From: Oscheius onirici
Lineage: Eukaryota; Nematoda; Chromadorea; Rhabditida; Rhabditidae
Direction: 5' to 3'
DNA: 64,000 nucleotides
Assembly: GCA_932521025.1 (NCBI GenBank)
Contig: OW051468.1
Coordinates: 1,240,064 to 1,304,063 of the forward strand
Part shown: piece after piece, positions 46,301-57,700 of the stretch
Position numbering within the stretch: the stretch's first letter is position 1
How the letters are laid out: each line of letters begins with the position of its first letter
Position numbers and translations under genes: made by a program
The notes under the pieces: model-generated
The model's input: the letters and a program-made list of their open reading frames with translations, nothing else
Database searches by the model: none
What the model was told of the DNA's origin: nothing

Positions 46301-49153
46301 AAGACATTCTCCAAATGATCACGGGAAATGAATGCTGTTTCGCCTTCCTTGGAAATATCCATAAGATTACCCAGTAATCTGAGACAAGGGAGACTGTATC
46401 TCAGAACCAGAGACTGTTCAGGAGCTGAGGCGGACATTCCTGACTGGAAGAGAGTGAGGGCAGATTGAAGAGATTCCTAGAGAGTAAGGGTATCTAGTTT
46501 CCGTATCTTACTTACTCTCATACTTTCTTTGATGAACTTTTCTAATTCAGAAATGACCATCTCATGTAGGAGCTGTACTTTGTAGCGACCATGTTCTACC
46601 ACCAGCTGAAGAGATATGAGTTAGAAGGACAGAGAGCCAAGGAGACGGAGAGACAAAAGGACAGAGAGACATGTCAAGCCCCTCTTCCGTCTATTTTGGC
46701 CCATTGCTCGTCATCGTTTACTTTGTCATAGGACCAACGTGGTCGAGAGAGACAAGCTCAAAATCTAACAGAGAGAGAGGCACTCGATGATCCATCGATG
46801 TGGGATCATGTGTGATGTTCCCCAACTTTTTCTTCGTTTGTTTTATCTTGGAATTTTGACTTCTTCACAATTCCCCCACTTTACACGTTTTTGAATTTCC
46901 CGCGCGGCTCCAGGCGCGCAAAGGGGGCTGTCTCGTCGCGAAAATGTTCGATTTGAAAAAGGTCACTTTGCAAAAATTTTGGCTGAGTATCCAATGTTTA
47001 CACGTTATATCAATTTGGTTACAGCACGCAAAGGTTGGATACTCAGCCAAGATTTTTGCAAAGTGACCTTTTTCAAATTGAACATTTTCGCCGCGAGACA
47101 GTCCCAAGCAAAGGACCCTCCCAATTCAAATCGAGCTGTTAGATTTTGAGCTTGTCTCTCTCGACATTGTTGGTCCTTTGTTTTCTTGATTTTTCAAGAA
47201 TATTTTGTTTCCGACAAAGTGAAATATAATTGATACAAAATCAACTTGTTTGATTCAATCAAGTGTTATTTTGTAGAAAGTAAGTCCAGTTTTTGCTTGA
47301 ATTCTTCTTGTGAGTATTCGAGCTCGGTTTATTCACAAGACAACGGCCGTCTTCGTGAAATTGACAGACACAGAGACTTACCATCGCTTCCAGTAGATAG
47401 ATACAGGTCAGTTGACTCTTGTTTGGAGCCCTTTTTTCTCCATGAATCTTGGAGAAGGCCGTCTCAAAGACACTGGTCACTTGATCATGCAATGGACTCT
47501 CTTTAAAAGATCTTGAAGAAAATACGGCAAGTGTCGTAGGCTCTTTTGGATCGAGGAACCTAAATGCGATTTTTTTTGACAATGCTAATCTTACTTGATG
47601 TCCTGAAGATGCTTCTTTCTAAGTGTCAAAAACAAGCTCTCGAAATTTTTCGTCCAGAACTCTGTCTCTGTCGCCTCTTCGATGACATTTTCCAATAAGA
47701 AAAGTGCTATTTGGAGGTAAGTTGTCGGTGTCCCCTCCTAAAGAAGTTTCGACAGGAATTCTTCAGCCAGTACCTCTGGAGTAGCCGCTATGATGTCCAG
47801 AAGTACAAAGAGAAGTTTCTTGCCCATAAATTTAGAGAAATCCCGTCTCATGTCCTCTTTTCCGAAAGAGTTGAGGAAGGAAACAATAAGAGGGTCACGG
47901 AAGGCGTGGTGAGGTCTGGATCTGGAAAATCGAATTCTGACTCTAGAGAAGGGGTAGTCGCACCTGTACCCGGCTAGTTTATCACAGAACTGGAAAATTT
48001 TGAACCCGTTCATGAGGCAAGAAAATAGGTCACTGGCAAGGTGAGTTTGGAGAGATGGATGGTAGAAGGAGACGTAGTCAACCTGGAACCAGGACAGTAA
48101 CAGTAGCGGGGCGGTATCTTTAACTTGGTTTTTTTTTCTTTTTTTCCCCCAAAACTTGGGTTTTTGGTGGTCTGCGGGGAAAATCTACATTTTCCGGTTC
48201 TCATTTGCATTTTCCAGCTTTGTCCCAGTAAGCAAAGTTGTAGCTTTGATCAAGCTCTACAACTTTGCAGAACATTGTGAAGCGTGTAAATGCCGTTATC
48301 ACTGTGGAAAAATTATTCTAAGTCAAAACTTGTCAATCAAGGCAAGAGTCATGTTGCAGTGATTAAAGCATTTTCAAACTTCGCAATGTTCTGCAAAGTT
48401 GTAAAGTTTAATCAGGGCTACAATTTTGCTCACTGGAATAACGCTGGAAAAGGAAAGCGAGAGCCGGAAAATTTAACTTTCCCCCGCCGCCCCCAAAAAA
48501 TCCAAGGTTGGGGGGGCGTAAAGAAACCTGCCCGAAGAAATCTGCCCAATAGTAACAGGAACCGTGACTGTGACAGTAACATTAACAGTCATACCTCATC
48601 CAGTTCAGATAACTGTGTCAGCTTCTCCACTATATCCATCGCATTTGAGCATCGGACTAGATACAGTAGTCCGTTCTCTTCATTGAGTACACTTTCCAAA
48701 AAGTTCAGAGGCAGAGGAGGTCCCATCTCTCGACTGTTCAAATTCAGAGAAAGAAGCAGATTGACGCAGTCCGTAATGGCACTAAATTTCTGGACAGTAT
48801 GTGAATGTTGATGGAAAACTTACCAATCTGCCAAGACTGTATAGATACTGTACTTTTTGAAACAGTTTTCTAGCTTGATATTGTTCAACACTGTTCGGTG
48901 CTGGTCGTAAGAGGAAGAAAAATAATTCCAGGCTTGGAAAAAGTTTGTCAGGTCGGCTTCTTCAGGTTGAAGAGCCAGGGAAAGTTCTTCTTTTAAATCG
49001 AGTGCGGCTTGACAAAAACTTGTCCAGCATGTTAGAAGAACCATTCTTTCTATGATAAGTGTAGGAACAGGACTGTTTTCATCGTAACAGACTGATCGAA
49101 GGGTTTCCAGAAAGTTTTCACCAGAGCTGGAAGATCACCATTGGAAATGTTTA

Positions 49154-49193
<40 letters not shown>

Positions 49194-50576
49194 CCTGTCC
49201 TCCTCATCCTCGAAAAGCAAATTTTGTACAGTATCCTCCCAGGTATGAGTCCCTTGAACCAGGTTTAGTATGCAGAGCTGTGCCGCTGTCAAAAGTTCGA
49301 AATCTCTCTGGTTTTTGAACAAGTTGACCAGGAGACAGAGTACAGAGGGATCATTGACTCTCTTCTGAGTGAAGAGAACACAGTTCCGGTTCTTTGACCT
49401 CAGTACTTCCAGTAGACTTTGACAGGTCACTGTCATTCCTCGGACGAGATTTTTCTCTGTTAAAAGCTCTCCAAAGACTCTGTTCAATCCAGCTATGCAT
49501 CCTTTGACTTCTTCGCTCTCAACAGCCAGGATCTTGGCCAAATTTGGAGTGATTTCTGCCAAATCTCGAAGGACTTTTCCCCTAAATTCTGACAATGAGA
49601 ATATTTTTTAAAACTTGCAGATTTGTGATCACATCTTCTATATCGTATTTTGCCAATAGGATCTGGACCGGTTTGACAGGATATTTCTCAGGGTCAACTT
49701 TGAAACGGTACTCCCATGGGACGGTAATGTTCTGGAAGAGTAGCAGTAAAAGAAACAGTCAGAGGAAATGAAAAGAGTATGAGTACACGTCAAGAGTCTG
49801 TATTGATATCAAGTGTCAGAGTCATAGACTCATAGGACAAGAGGCAGATCAAGTATGGTTTGTTCAATAATACGAGAGTTCGACCGTAACCCATTTGTTT
49901 CCACGCGAGACCCATATAACACGCAAACATAGGATACTCAGTCAAGTTTCCTGGCTGAGTATCCTACGTTTGCGTCATATATGGGTCTCGCGCGGAAACA
50001 AATGGGTTACGGTTGAGCTCTCTTTTTTTAACGAGCTATAACAAAAAAAACAGCCAGAGAAAATGGGTAGAGTCAAGAGTCTGTACAGAGAGTGATGGAC
50101 TTTTAGGTCAAGACTCAGAGTAGTCCAGTGTAACAACAGGGCAGTGAAATATCTATAGGATAGTCACAGTATGAGTCAAGACCCTAGAATCAGGAGTCAG
50201 GGCTGAGTCTGGATTCTAATTTAGCTTCTAAAGAATCGGAACGTACAGTAAGTAGGATAAGAGGACAAGAGTCAGAACAGGGTATAAATACAGTAGATCT
50301 ATAGAGAGGCTCAGTCAAGAGTTAAGGGTCGGGATAGAGTCTGACCTTTCAAAGAGTCAGGACAGAGTAATACTGGTCTCCTACTGAGTGTCCAGACCAG
50401 TACAGTTTAAATTACTGTAATCAACTGTATACTCAAAGAGTAGGAGTCAATTTACTGTGATTGAGGAAAAGGAGGAAGTAAATTTTTTTTATAGAATCTA
50501 GAACCGAACAAAATGTAAAGGAAAATCTTACCTTTAAGACGTTGCAATTAACAAAGTCGAAAACGTCCTCCGTCAT
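43334..50576 (-). CDS. large ARM/HEAT-repeat protein, unidentified
   Basis: Starts ATG at 50576 (exon 50576-50532, MTEDVFDFVNC) and ends at 43334. Well-supported exons include a segment ending near 49620, then up to 49195, 49126-48824, 48781-48595, exons around 48080-47960, 47920-47780, 47725-47600, 47563-47384, 46605-46515, 46480-46190, 45250-44850, then 44376-44248, 44208-44055, 43672-43546 and 43505-43334. The protein is almost entirely helical-looking with repeated Leu-rich pairs (e.g. IIKALLKMGVA..ETLWELAD, SLVSLIAQD), the pattern of armadillo or HEAT repeats, so a scaffold or adaptor. I cannot name the family. Two introns appear to use GC donors. A (CT)n microsatellite fills the intron at 49155-49190. 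The C-terminus ends KADGRQEDLTDLSDD...IEWSK. Confidence 0.75.
43703..43920. repeat. hairpin element, copy of 16668-16905
   Basis: GGTCTCCCCAAAATGACCTT at the left end and AAGGTAATTTTGGCGAGACC at the right end, with CAAAACTATTTTTCAC and its complement inside. It lies in an intron of the ARM-repeat gene. Confidence 0.85.
44455..44845. repeat. inverted-repeat element in an ARM-gene intron
   Basis: TCGTTTTTCGTGTGGTTTTC at about 44493 pairs with AAAACCACGCAAAAAAACGA at about 44778, and TACGCAAAAGTGCG with the TTTTGCGTAC word near 44820. The centre repeats ATTCCCG words. Non-coding. Confidence 0.7.
45352..45778. repeat. DNA element with 60-bp terminal inverted repeats
   Basis: AAGGTCTGTTCAAAAAAAGA on the left, TTTTTTTAACAGACCTT on the right; inward, AGAATTCCCTTCCTCGCGGG pairs with CCCGCGGTGAAGGGAATTC. 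No transposase. In an ARM-gene intron. Confidence 0.9.
46725..47180. repeat. inverted-repeat element with a second palindrome inside
   Basis: GAGAGACAAGCTCAAAATCT near 46748 pairs with AGATTTTGAGCTTGTCTCTC near 47141; inside, AAAAGGTCACTTTGCAAAAA pairs with TTTTTGCAAAGTGACCTTTT. In an ARM-gene intron. Confidence 0.85.
48110..48525. repeat. interspersed repeat, family T2, copy 3
   Basis: Same layout as the copies at 30575 and 38625: CGGTTCTCATTTGCATTTTC, TCTACAACTTTGCAGAACAT, then CCCCCGCCGCCCCC and a G-run. In an ARM-gene intron. Confidence 0.8.
49876..50030. repeat. near-perfect 150-bp palindrome
   Basis: CGTAACCCATTTGTTTCCAC at about 49886 and its complement near 50002 frame a hairpin whose arms include GGGTCTCGCG and GGATACTCAG. 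MITE-like; in the first large intron of the ARM-repeat gene. Confidence 0.9.
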
Positions 50577-50639
50577 TCCTGCAATTCCAGTTTTTTAAAG
50601 GATCCTGTTATGAGGTATACAACACGTTGTTAGACTACT

Positions 50640-51920
50640 AGAAAACAGACAAAATCGATACATTTATAATCTTTATTCCAATTTCTACATACATGATATG
50701 AACCAGAGGAACTTGGCATTGAAAATGACTAGGGGACCGGTAGAAAGCTCGAAAGAGTTGAACAGACAAGGTCTAAGTGAGGGGCCTAAGTAGGAATACC
50801 ATCAGGAACGGAAGAAAAACCAAAAAGTGGATCAAGATGTACAGACAGGAAGGTCGTTTAGCTCGAAGTACAGTTGCCGGATGGAATGCAGCAGACCTGC
50901 TGCTGGGTCGTCAGTTGGACCTGCAAATCGATAGTTTTGATCGGATTGAAGCGGGGACACATGGAACTGAATGAAGATTGTAACTTCCATGAGAAGGCCA
51001 CGGATAGGAGACTAATGAGTAGTGTCCAATACAGAGCTCTCCGACTGAGACTGTAAGGCCAGTCGAGTTTACTGCTTTTTTATGTTTTTTTTTGCTATTG
51101 GGACAAACTGTTCAGAATGTAGAGAGCATTTTTTTCCTACAACATTTTCGAATCAAAGGGAATTTAAATTTTTCCATACTTTACCAAGGAAACGGCCAAA
51201 GAAAAAGCGCGCTCGGCAATGTTTTTTTAAATTTACCTAGTGTCAAACATAAACTACGCGAAATAGCGTGAAAAAGTGAAAAAGAAAAAACTCTCGACAA
51301 CTGTCATTGCGGACACGTTTCGCCTTTTTGACTGAAATTTCACTGTTGAAAACTTGAAGAGCTCGGCAATGGGGTTTTTTGTCGACTCAAGCTATGTACC
51401 CTTTGAGCAGAATGTTACAGTCATCCGGGCTTATCAACTGTACTTCTATTGTAATCCGTCTACAGCCATTTGATGCCCGACATTCTAGAATTTCTTCATT
51501 CTTCCCTTCTCCCAGGAATATTCTTGGACCAGATTTTAGACTAGGGGAAGGCTCAGGAAGACTGGCAAAAAAAATACTGACAAAAAACTATTTGGGCAGT
51601 CAACTTTAAATCAGGCTAAAATTTATTTCTAGTCGCTCAGAATTTCTGCTATTCTGACAGTCTTGAAAGAGTATGACTAGGCTTTGTTCAAACACTTTAT
51701 CTAAATCTGTCTTCATCTCTGTAGAGATGCTCACTACTGTAATCAATAGATGGCCAGAACTGGCATAGCGCGTGCCAAATCTTCACCTTACTTGACGAGA
51801 AATTGCGTACGCGCGAACAAGCCAATTCATTCGAATTTCTGCTGTATTTTTCGTATGCAACGGCAAGTACGAAAGGTGACAATTTGGCAGCAGTTATAGA
51901 GTACGAGGAAGCAAAAACGG
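50640..51920. other. region 5' of the ARM gene, no clear gene
   Basis: A frame at 50777-50971 (+) has a basic stretch KTKKWIKMYRQEGRLARST that might be a transposase helix-turn-helix remnant, but nothing confirms it. On the minus strand near 51610-51545, after the acceptor AAATTTTAG, a frame ends CQYFFC-QSS; it could be the last exon of the TMEM106-like gene. Confidence 0.3.
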
Positions 51921-51926
51921 TACTTG

Positions 51927-52860
51927 TGGAGTACATGGGCGACTTCATTCATAATCCACAAAGTACAGTAATAATTAGCCAATAACAAAAAGTATAGTAA
52001 TAATAAGTTAAAACCAAAATTGAGCGATATTTCCTTGAATGTGCAATCTCATTGAATGCCCGTTGGCACAGCATTTCTGAGTAGGCAAAAGTCCATAGTT
52101 TTGTAGAAGTTGGATGGAGTCTGCTTCAGTACTAGGCAGAGACAAGATATTCATATAAGATATCCGAGTGATTATTTTGCCTGACAAGTTATATTTTTGT
52201 TATATTTTGTACTACTTTGTACACATTCAAGGAAATATCGCTCAATTTTGGTTTTAACTTATTATTACTATACTTTTTGTTATTGACTTATTATCTTTAA
52301 TATTAAAGTGCAATGGTGTCTGTGGCTGACTCTGTTTATTTGTTTGTCCGCAGCCACGAAATTTTGGTGTATTGTTAAGAGTCGCCGCTGTTACCCAGAC
52401 GACCCGGTTTCGACTCCTCTCCTTGCCAAATATTTTTGCTAAATTGTTTTAAGTAGGAAATAGAGTCAGGGTGACCGCTAGGGGATTAGGAAGGACCGAT
52501 TGATCTGTATAAGATCAGAGAGGAATCGGATAGCCAGAAAATAGGAAAATTCGTATCGATTCTTTAGGAGGGAATGAGAACCCTGGGAAAGAATGAAAAG
52601 GTCCTGATTGGTTGGGGAAGGAAGAAGACATGACAGGATCAGTTGAAATCTGATGACTGGGGAAGGGATCAGAAGAGATCCGTTGACTGGGCAAGGGATC
52701 AGAAGGTTGGCTATGGAGTAGATCAGACTAGGGAGTAGATCAGAAGTATAGAAGAAAACACGAGTCAAAAAAGCCGCCGACCGGCGGCGAAACCGGCTGG
52801 TTATTATTATTACTGTACTTTGTGGATTATAGATGAAGTCGCCCATGTACTCCACAAGAA
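51927..52860. repeat. inverted pair of 50-bp arms with an inner palindromic MITE
   Basis: GTGGAGTACATGGGCGACTT at about 51926 and its complement at about 52839 are the outer arms. Inside, the block AGTATAGTAATAATAAGTTA...ATTGAGCGATATTTCC at 51990-52045 pairs with its complement at 52215-52280. The DNA between 52300 and 52800 is unrecognised except for a tRNA-like GGTTTCGACTCC word near 52406. Confidence 0.8.
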
Positions 52861-52890
52861 CCGCAAAAACAAAGCTAAAACATCTCCTAC

Positions 52891-54463
52891 CTGTTCATGG
52901 TGATTGAAATACTCCAACTGAACTGTGACATCAAACTGCATGTTGACATAAAGCGAAGTGATTCTAGAGAAGGAGGCCTGGCAGTACTCTCTGAACAAAT
53001 GTGGACTGTGAAAAATAATTAATCACATACGCCGCAGCATCTAGCAATGTTACTGAGCTGTTAAAGTACAGCTTATTGTTCTTGTGACTCAATGGAGCGA
53101 CAGTAACCACAGTGGAGTTGCCTCCGACTCCGCTCTTCTCAGAGAGCCAGGGTTGGAATTTACTGATCACCTAAAAAGGAAGAGTTAGAGCCAGAGAATG
53201 AGGCTCACAATTGCTGTCGTGTTCACAACCTGAACACTGTAATAATTCCAGTTTGAAATTGACACATAATTAAGGAAATTAAATTCCAGCTGGGCATCTG
53301 GAGCTTTCTGAGCCTTCACGACGTGAACAACATTGACCGGGTTCTGGTTTCCTATGAGGTCAACGGATCTGGGTACGAGCATGAAAATAGCCGTTCCGGC
53401 TATCAAAGTACAGGCCTAAATTATCTCTTTTTTTTGAATATCAGAGAAAAACTCACAGCAATGCCGATGAGGACGTATAGCCAAGTTCTCTTGGGTTTAA
53501 GACGGTCGTCATTCAGTGGGATCAGGGCGACTAGAGTCTCTTCCATTTCTGAAGTAATGGCATGAGTAGAAGATAGTATACATGAGCAACCGGTTTGCTG
53601 GCGCATATTTGGTGGGACGTTTTTCTCGAAATCTACTCGAACAAAACTTGGCGTCATTTTTCTCGCAGATCGCATTGGTCTCAAGGAAGCTCCAGCAAAA
53701 ATGACACCAAGGGTTGTTCGACTAGTTTAGGCGAAAAACGGAAAAGCTTGACGTTTGGTTCGAGGAAATGTTCGAGCCAGCCTCCGAGCTTTTCCGTTTT
53801 CTCGCAAATTACAAATTATCGGTTCAGGAGACAGAGAAACAGTAATTTTGAGAGAGTTCAGACCTACCCTGTTCTTTTCGTGAGACTGTTTTTTTCTGTC
53901 TAGTGACAGTGACTGTTATCCGCAGGCAAGGACACTCTTTGGTGACTCGACTAACACTTTTACTAGATCACCGTGTCTGAGTTGTTCAATAGAGAGTACA
54001 GTAGAGTAGTACTTGTTCAGTAGTGTAAAATCCTGATTACTGTCTAGACATGTCTAGTTCATAGACTTGAGATTCTCAATAATCTCTGGCTCAACTATCT
54101 TGTCTACCTTCTCTTTCCTGATACCTTCCGGACTGTTTACAGTATCGGTCAGGGGAAAGAGTCAGGGGGAAAAGAGACAGTCTGTACAGATCCTTCAATA
54201 CAGATGATCTTTCCGAGACTCTTACTCTATTAAATCTTTAAAAATCCAGAACACCTACCTCTTGGAATCCGTCCCGTTCCTTTGCAAGAAGGACAGGGTA
54301 CACTTCCTCCCATCAGTTCCGTGTAATCTGAGCTAACAGTCCTGGATCCACCGGGCTCTTGAGCCATATCAATACTGCCTTCCTCCTCTAGAATCTGGTG
54401 ATTTCCGAAGGTTTTCCTGGCAAAGGAGCGGACCTTCTCCGCCGCCGTGTTAAGATATCCCAT
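52891..54463 (-). CDS. TMEM106-family lysosomal membrane protein
   Basis: Exons 54463-54259, 53548-53457, 53415-53209, 53170-53031, 53005-52891, all in phase. Family marks are CPSCKGTGRIPRG before the membrane segment, then LVALIPLNDDRLKP, the single TM segment split over two exons (LYVLIGIA / ACTLIAGTAIFMLVPRS), and NWNYYSVQVVN and VTVQLEYFNHHEQ in the luminal part. In this family a type II protein of late endosomes and lysosomes carries a cytosolic N-terminus and a luminal domain. The usual short last exon with a terminal cysteine motif is missing after HEQ; a candidate is near 51600, beyond a transposable element. Without it the frame would run on into repeat DNA and end at TAA about 52810. 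Confidence 0.9.
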
Positions 54464-54724
54464 TCAATCTGAAGAGAACATTAGGTAGTCCTTTAAAAAT
54501 TAGAAATATAAACTGGTTGCTAACCATTTCAAGGAGAAAATAAAAATTTAACCATATTTTCATTGGATACCAGTAAATACATGTAGGGGGTGGATGGGTC
54601 CTAGGAAGGAAACTAACCGGGTAGGAATTAAGGACAGATGAAGGGGTGAGATGCGTCTGGATATAGTTTTTTTGCACAAAATTTGTACTCTGAGGAAAGG
54701 GAAAAAAGGAACAGGGAGGTAGGA

Positions 54725-57700
54725 CTACCATGGCTTGGGTTGAATGGCGGGTTCGATGAGATAAATCTCGGCTGGGAGACCTTTACAGTAGCGACCGAGA
54801 CTCTCTTGGGTGAAGAAACGTACCAGGTCACCGATCGTGATGAACCAGGTGTCGGTGTCTTTGAATCCCCAGCCCTGAAAATCGATAGTTTGGAAAGCTG
54901 GATACTGTAACTCTCTGTCTCTCTGACTCTCTGTTTCTCTGACTCTCTGATCTCTCTGACTCTCTGACTCTCTGTCTCTCTGTCCCTCCGTCTCTCTCTC
55001 TCTCTCTGTCTCTCTGTTTCTCTCTCACCTCAGATCCCTGTTCAATCAGAAAGTGGCAAATCTTGTTCTCAGCCAGGAGATCCATCACCATCAGTCCTGG
55101 ATACGTAGCCGATGGTCTAATCAGAAAAATTCCAGAACTGTTCCTTCCCTGCTGCTCTGCCCTCTCCTTAGCAGCTTCGATCAGTTTCGTGGCATAGGTT
55201 TTGGTGTGATCAAAGACCAGGTATCTAGAGACGGTTCAATAAATTAAACAGAGAGTTACGCACGACTCGGGATCCCATTCCAATGGTCGGTTGACCATCT
55301 CGGCTACTTGATCGATACTCTCCTTGTCGGACATCATTCGCAGGTGATCAATAATGGTTTCCATCTCGTAGATGTCGATCCGGTTGAGTCCCATAAGCTC
55401 AGCCAAGGCTTTTTCTCGACGACGGATCTCAGTCTCCAGCTTGTCCTGAAAAAAGTCCTTTCACAGCGGTTCCTTATAGGCTTACAAAAAAATCAGCGTC
55501 TAAACTGGTGGTCTATCTAGGTGACATGAAGACACGATCAGCCTTCCGGCGTGGCGCAGTGGGTAAGAGGCCGGATTACAAATCTCCACGCAGCTCATGT
55601 TAAATTCCTCTTGCTTCAAAAATTTTTTGTCTTTATATTAAACAATTTTTAACAATAGCTAGAAAGTGTTTGTTTTTGTTATTTCACTTAATGACAAAGT
55701 TTTAAACCAAGAGGGAACCTCGACAACTTTAAAATTTTTGAATTTTTTAAAGTAGACTTGTCTGCAAACAAGTCTTGTTTTCACTACTCTAAAATCTACC
55801 GTCGATTCAAAAATGGATCCCCGCTTCTGTCCTGGCAAGAGCTACCGCTGTGTCCTCTGTTGGGTTATGACCGCAACTTGGATCATGTATCTTTGTGGAC
55901 TTCCATTCTTTCTCGTCACTGACGCCGGTGCAAAATTTGGAAATTTAGCCGTTCCTTTCATTCAAGCGATAGCTGCTGTCATCGTAACAACTTCCATGTT
56001 CCTCTACCGACAGAACACGCTCAGGATTGCGTTCTTGTACTGAATATGTTGCTGCTTCATCAATTTCTGCTGCATGATCACCTTTGCGATCTTGTTGCAG
56101 AAAGGGCCTAAAGGAGAAACCCACGATCATACAGATATGCAACTTATGACTGGGATTTTTATCGGATCGCTGATTCTCTACTTTTTGTGTGAGTTTTGAA
56201 GACAAGGAGTGAGAGAGTGAGAGACAGAGAGTCATAAGGACAGAGAGACAGAGAGTCAGAGAGTCTGGAAAACAGAAAGACTGAGAGACAGACAGAGAGA
56301 CAGAGAGACTGAGGGACAGAGAAGCAGAGAGACAGAAAGTACAGAGAGTAAACCTGGCTCCGGGCCGGCCCGCCTCGGCCCGATCAGGGATGGGCGGATA
56401 ACCGCTAATCGCATTTTGAAATTTGGACTATCCACAAATCGCATCCGCAATAAAAAATTTTCACCGCGATTAGCGATTATTGGCGCCTTTTCAAAAATTG
56501 AAGAAAATACGTTGAAAATCTTGTTGTTTGTCACATATTTCACTCGTATTTTCTCCGGAAAAGCCAAAACTAGAGCAATTTTTACACTGAACCGACAAAG
56601 CAAACTTTTGCACTCAAAAAATTAGAAAAACATCCCGTAATCTCACAAAAACACCTAATTTTTGAATGTTACTATCCGCTAATCGCATCCGCAATCGCGG
56701 ATATCCGTTTTGCGATTGCGATTAGCGGATATCCGCAAATCGCTATCCGAAGCCGTTTTTACTCCGCGATTATAATCGCAATCGCTAATCGCACCCGATT
56801 TCACTATCCGCCCAGCCCTGGGCCCGATCCCCAGACTTGGCCGTCGGACCGGGATCGGACCAAAAATGAAGCTGGTCATATTATAGTGCATTTTAGCGCA
56901 TTCTAGAACTAAATCAAAGAATAATAATCTATTTTAAATTGCTCTCAAGTCTGTGTGTGTTTGTGTGTCTGAGGCTCTAATTGAGGATAAGGAGGGAAGC
57001 TTTGTGCGCAAATTAGTTTTTAATAAGTCGCGACAGGAAAAGCAAAGTCTTCTAACAACTGATAGTTTCTACTTTTTCTTACGTCTAACAGAGAGTCAGA
57101 AAGTCAGAGTGACAGAAAGTCTGAGGATCAGAGAATGTGAGAGACAGAGGGGCAAAGGGTCTGAGGGACAGAGAGACAGAAATTCGAGTCTTCAGGCTTC
57201 TTCCAAGTGGCCATCTTCATCTGTTTCATCATTAGGATAAAAGAAAAGGCAGAGACACACATTAAAGATATCATCGCTAAGCACTGGCCCGAACCGATCG
57301 TCGTGGCAGACAAAACGGTAGGAGCATCTGGTCTGTCGCCTAACGTGATGCCAGAGACTCGTGGCTTTGGTCCTACACCTCCAGCTATTTCACCAGGAGC
57401 AAACCTTGGCCCTGGTGCTGTGGGAGCTGTGAGCTTCAAGCCAGTTCCACCTCCTCCACCCGCTGGAAATTTTGCACCGATGCCTGGAAGCACCGGACCA
57501 GTCGGCCGCTCTACCCGACACTTCAGAAACCCTGAACCAGTCGTCCCGCCACTCTCACCAGTTGGGAACTATACTCCTCAATCTACTACCGTACCCAGAC
57601 CAGTCGCTCAAGCTAGAAAAGCGACCACAGGAAGCTCTGTTCCTGGTCTTCCAGCTGGTGCAATGGGACAGTTTACTCCTACCAATTTGCCTCCTGTTAC

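Noticed and set aside
49155-49190. Glu-Arg repeat in the ARM protein
   Set aside because: It is a (CT)n microsatellite in an intron with clear GTATGA donor and TTCCAG acceptor.
56041-56043. selenocysteine codon asserted as fact
   Set aside because: Position and frame allow it, but no SECIS could be folded by eye and no family supports it; kept only as one option.
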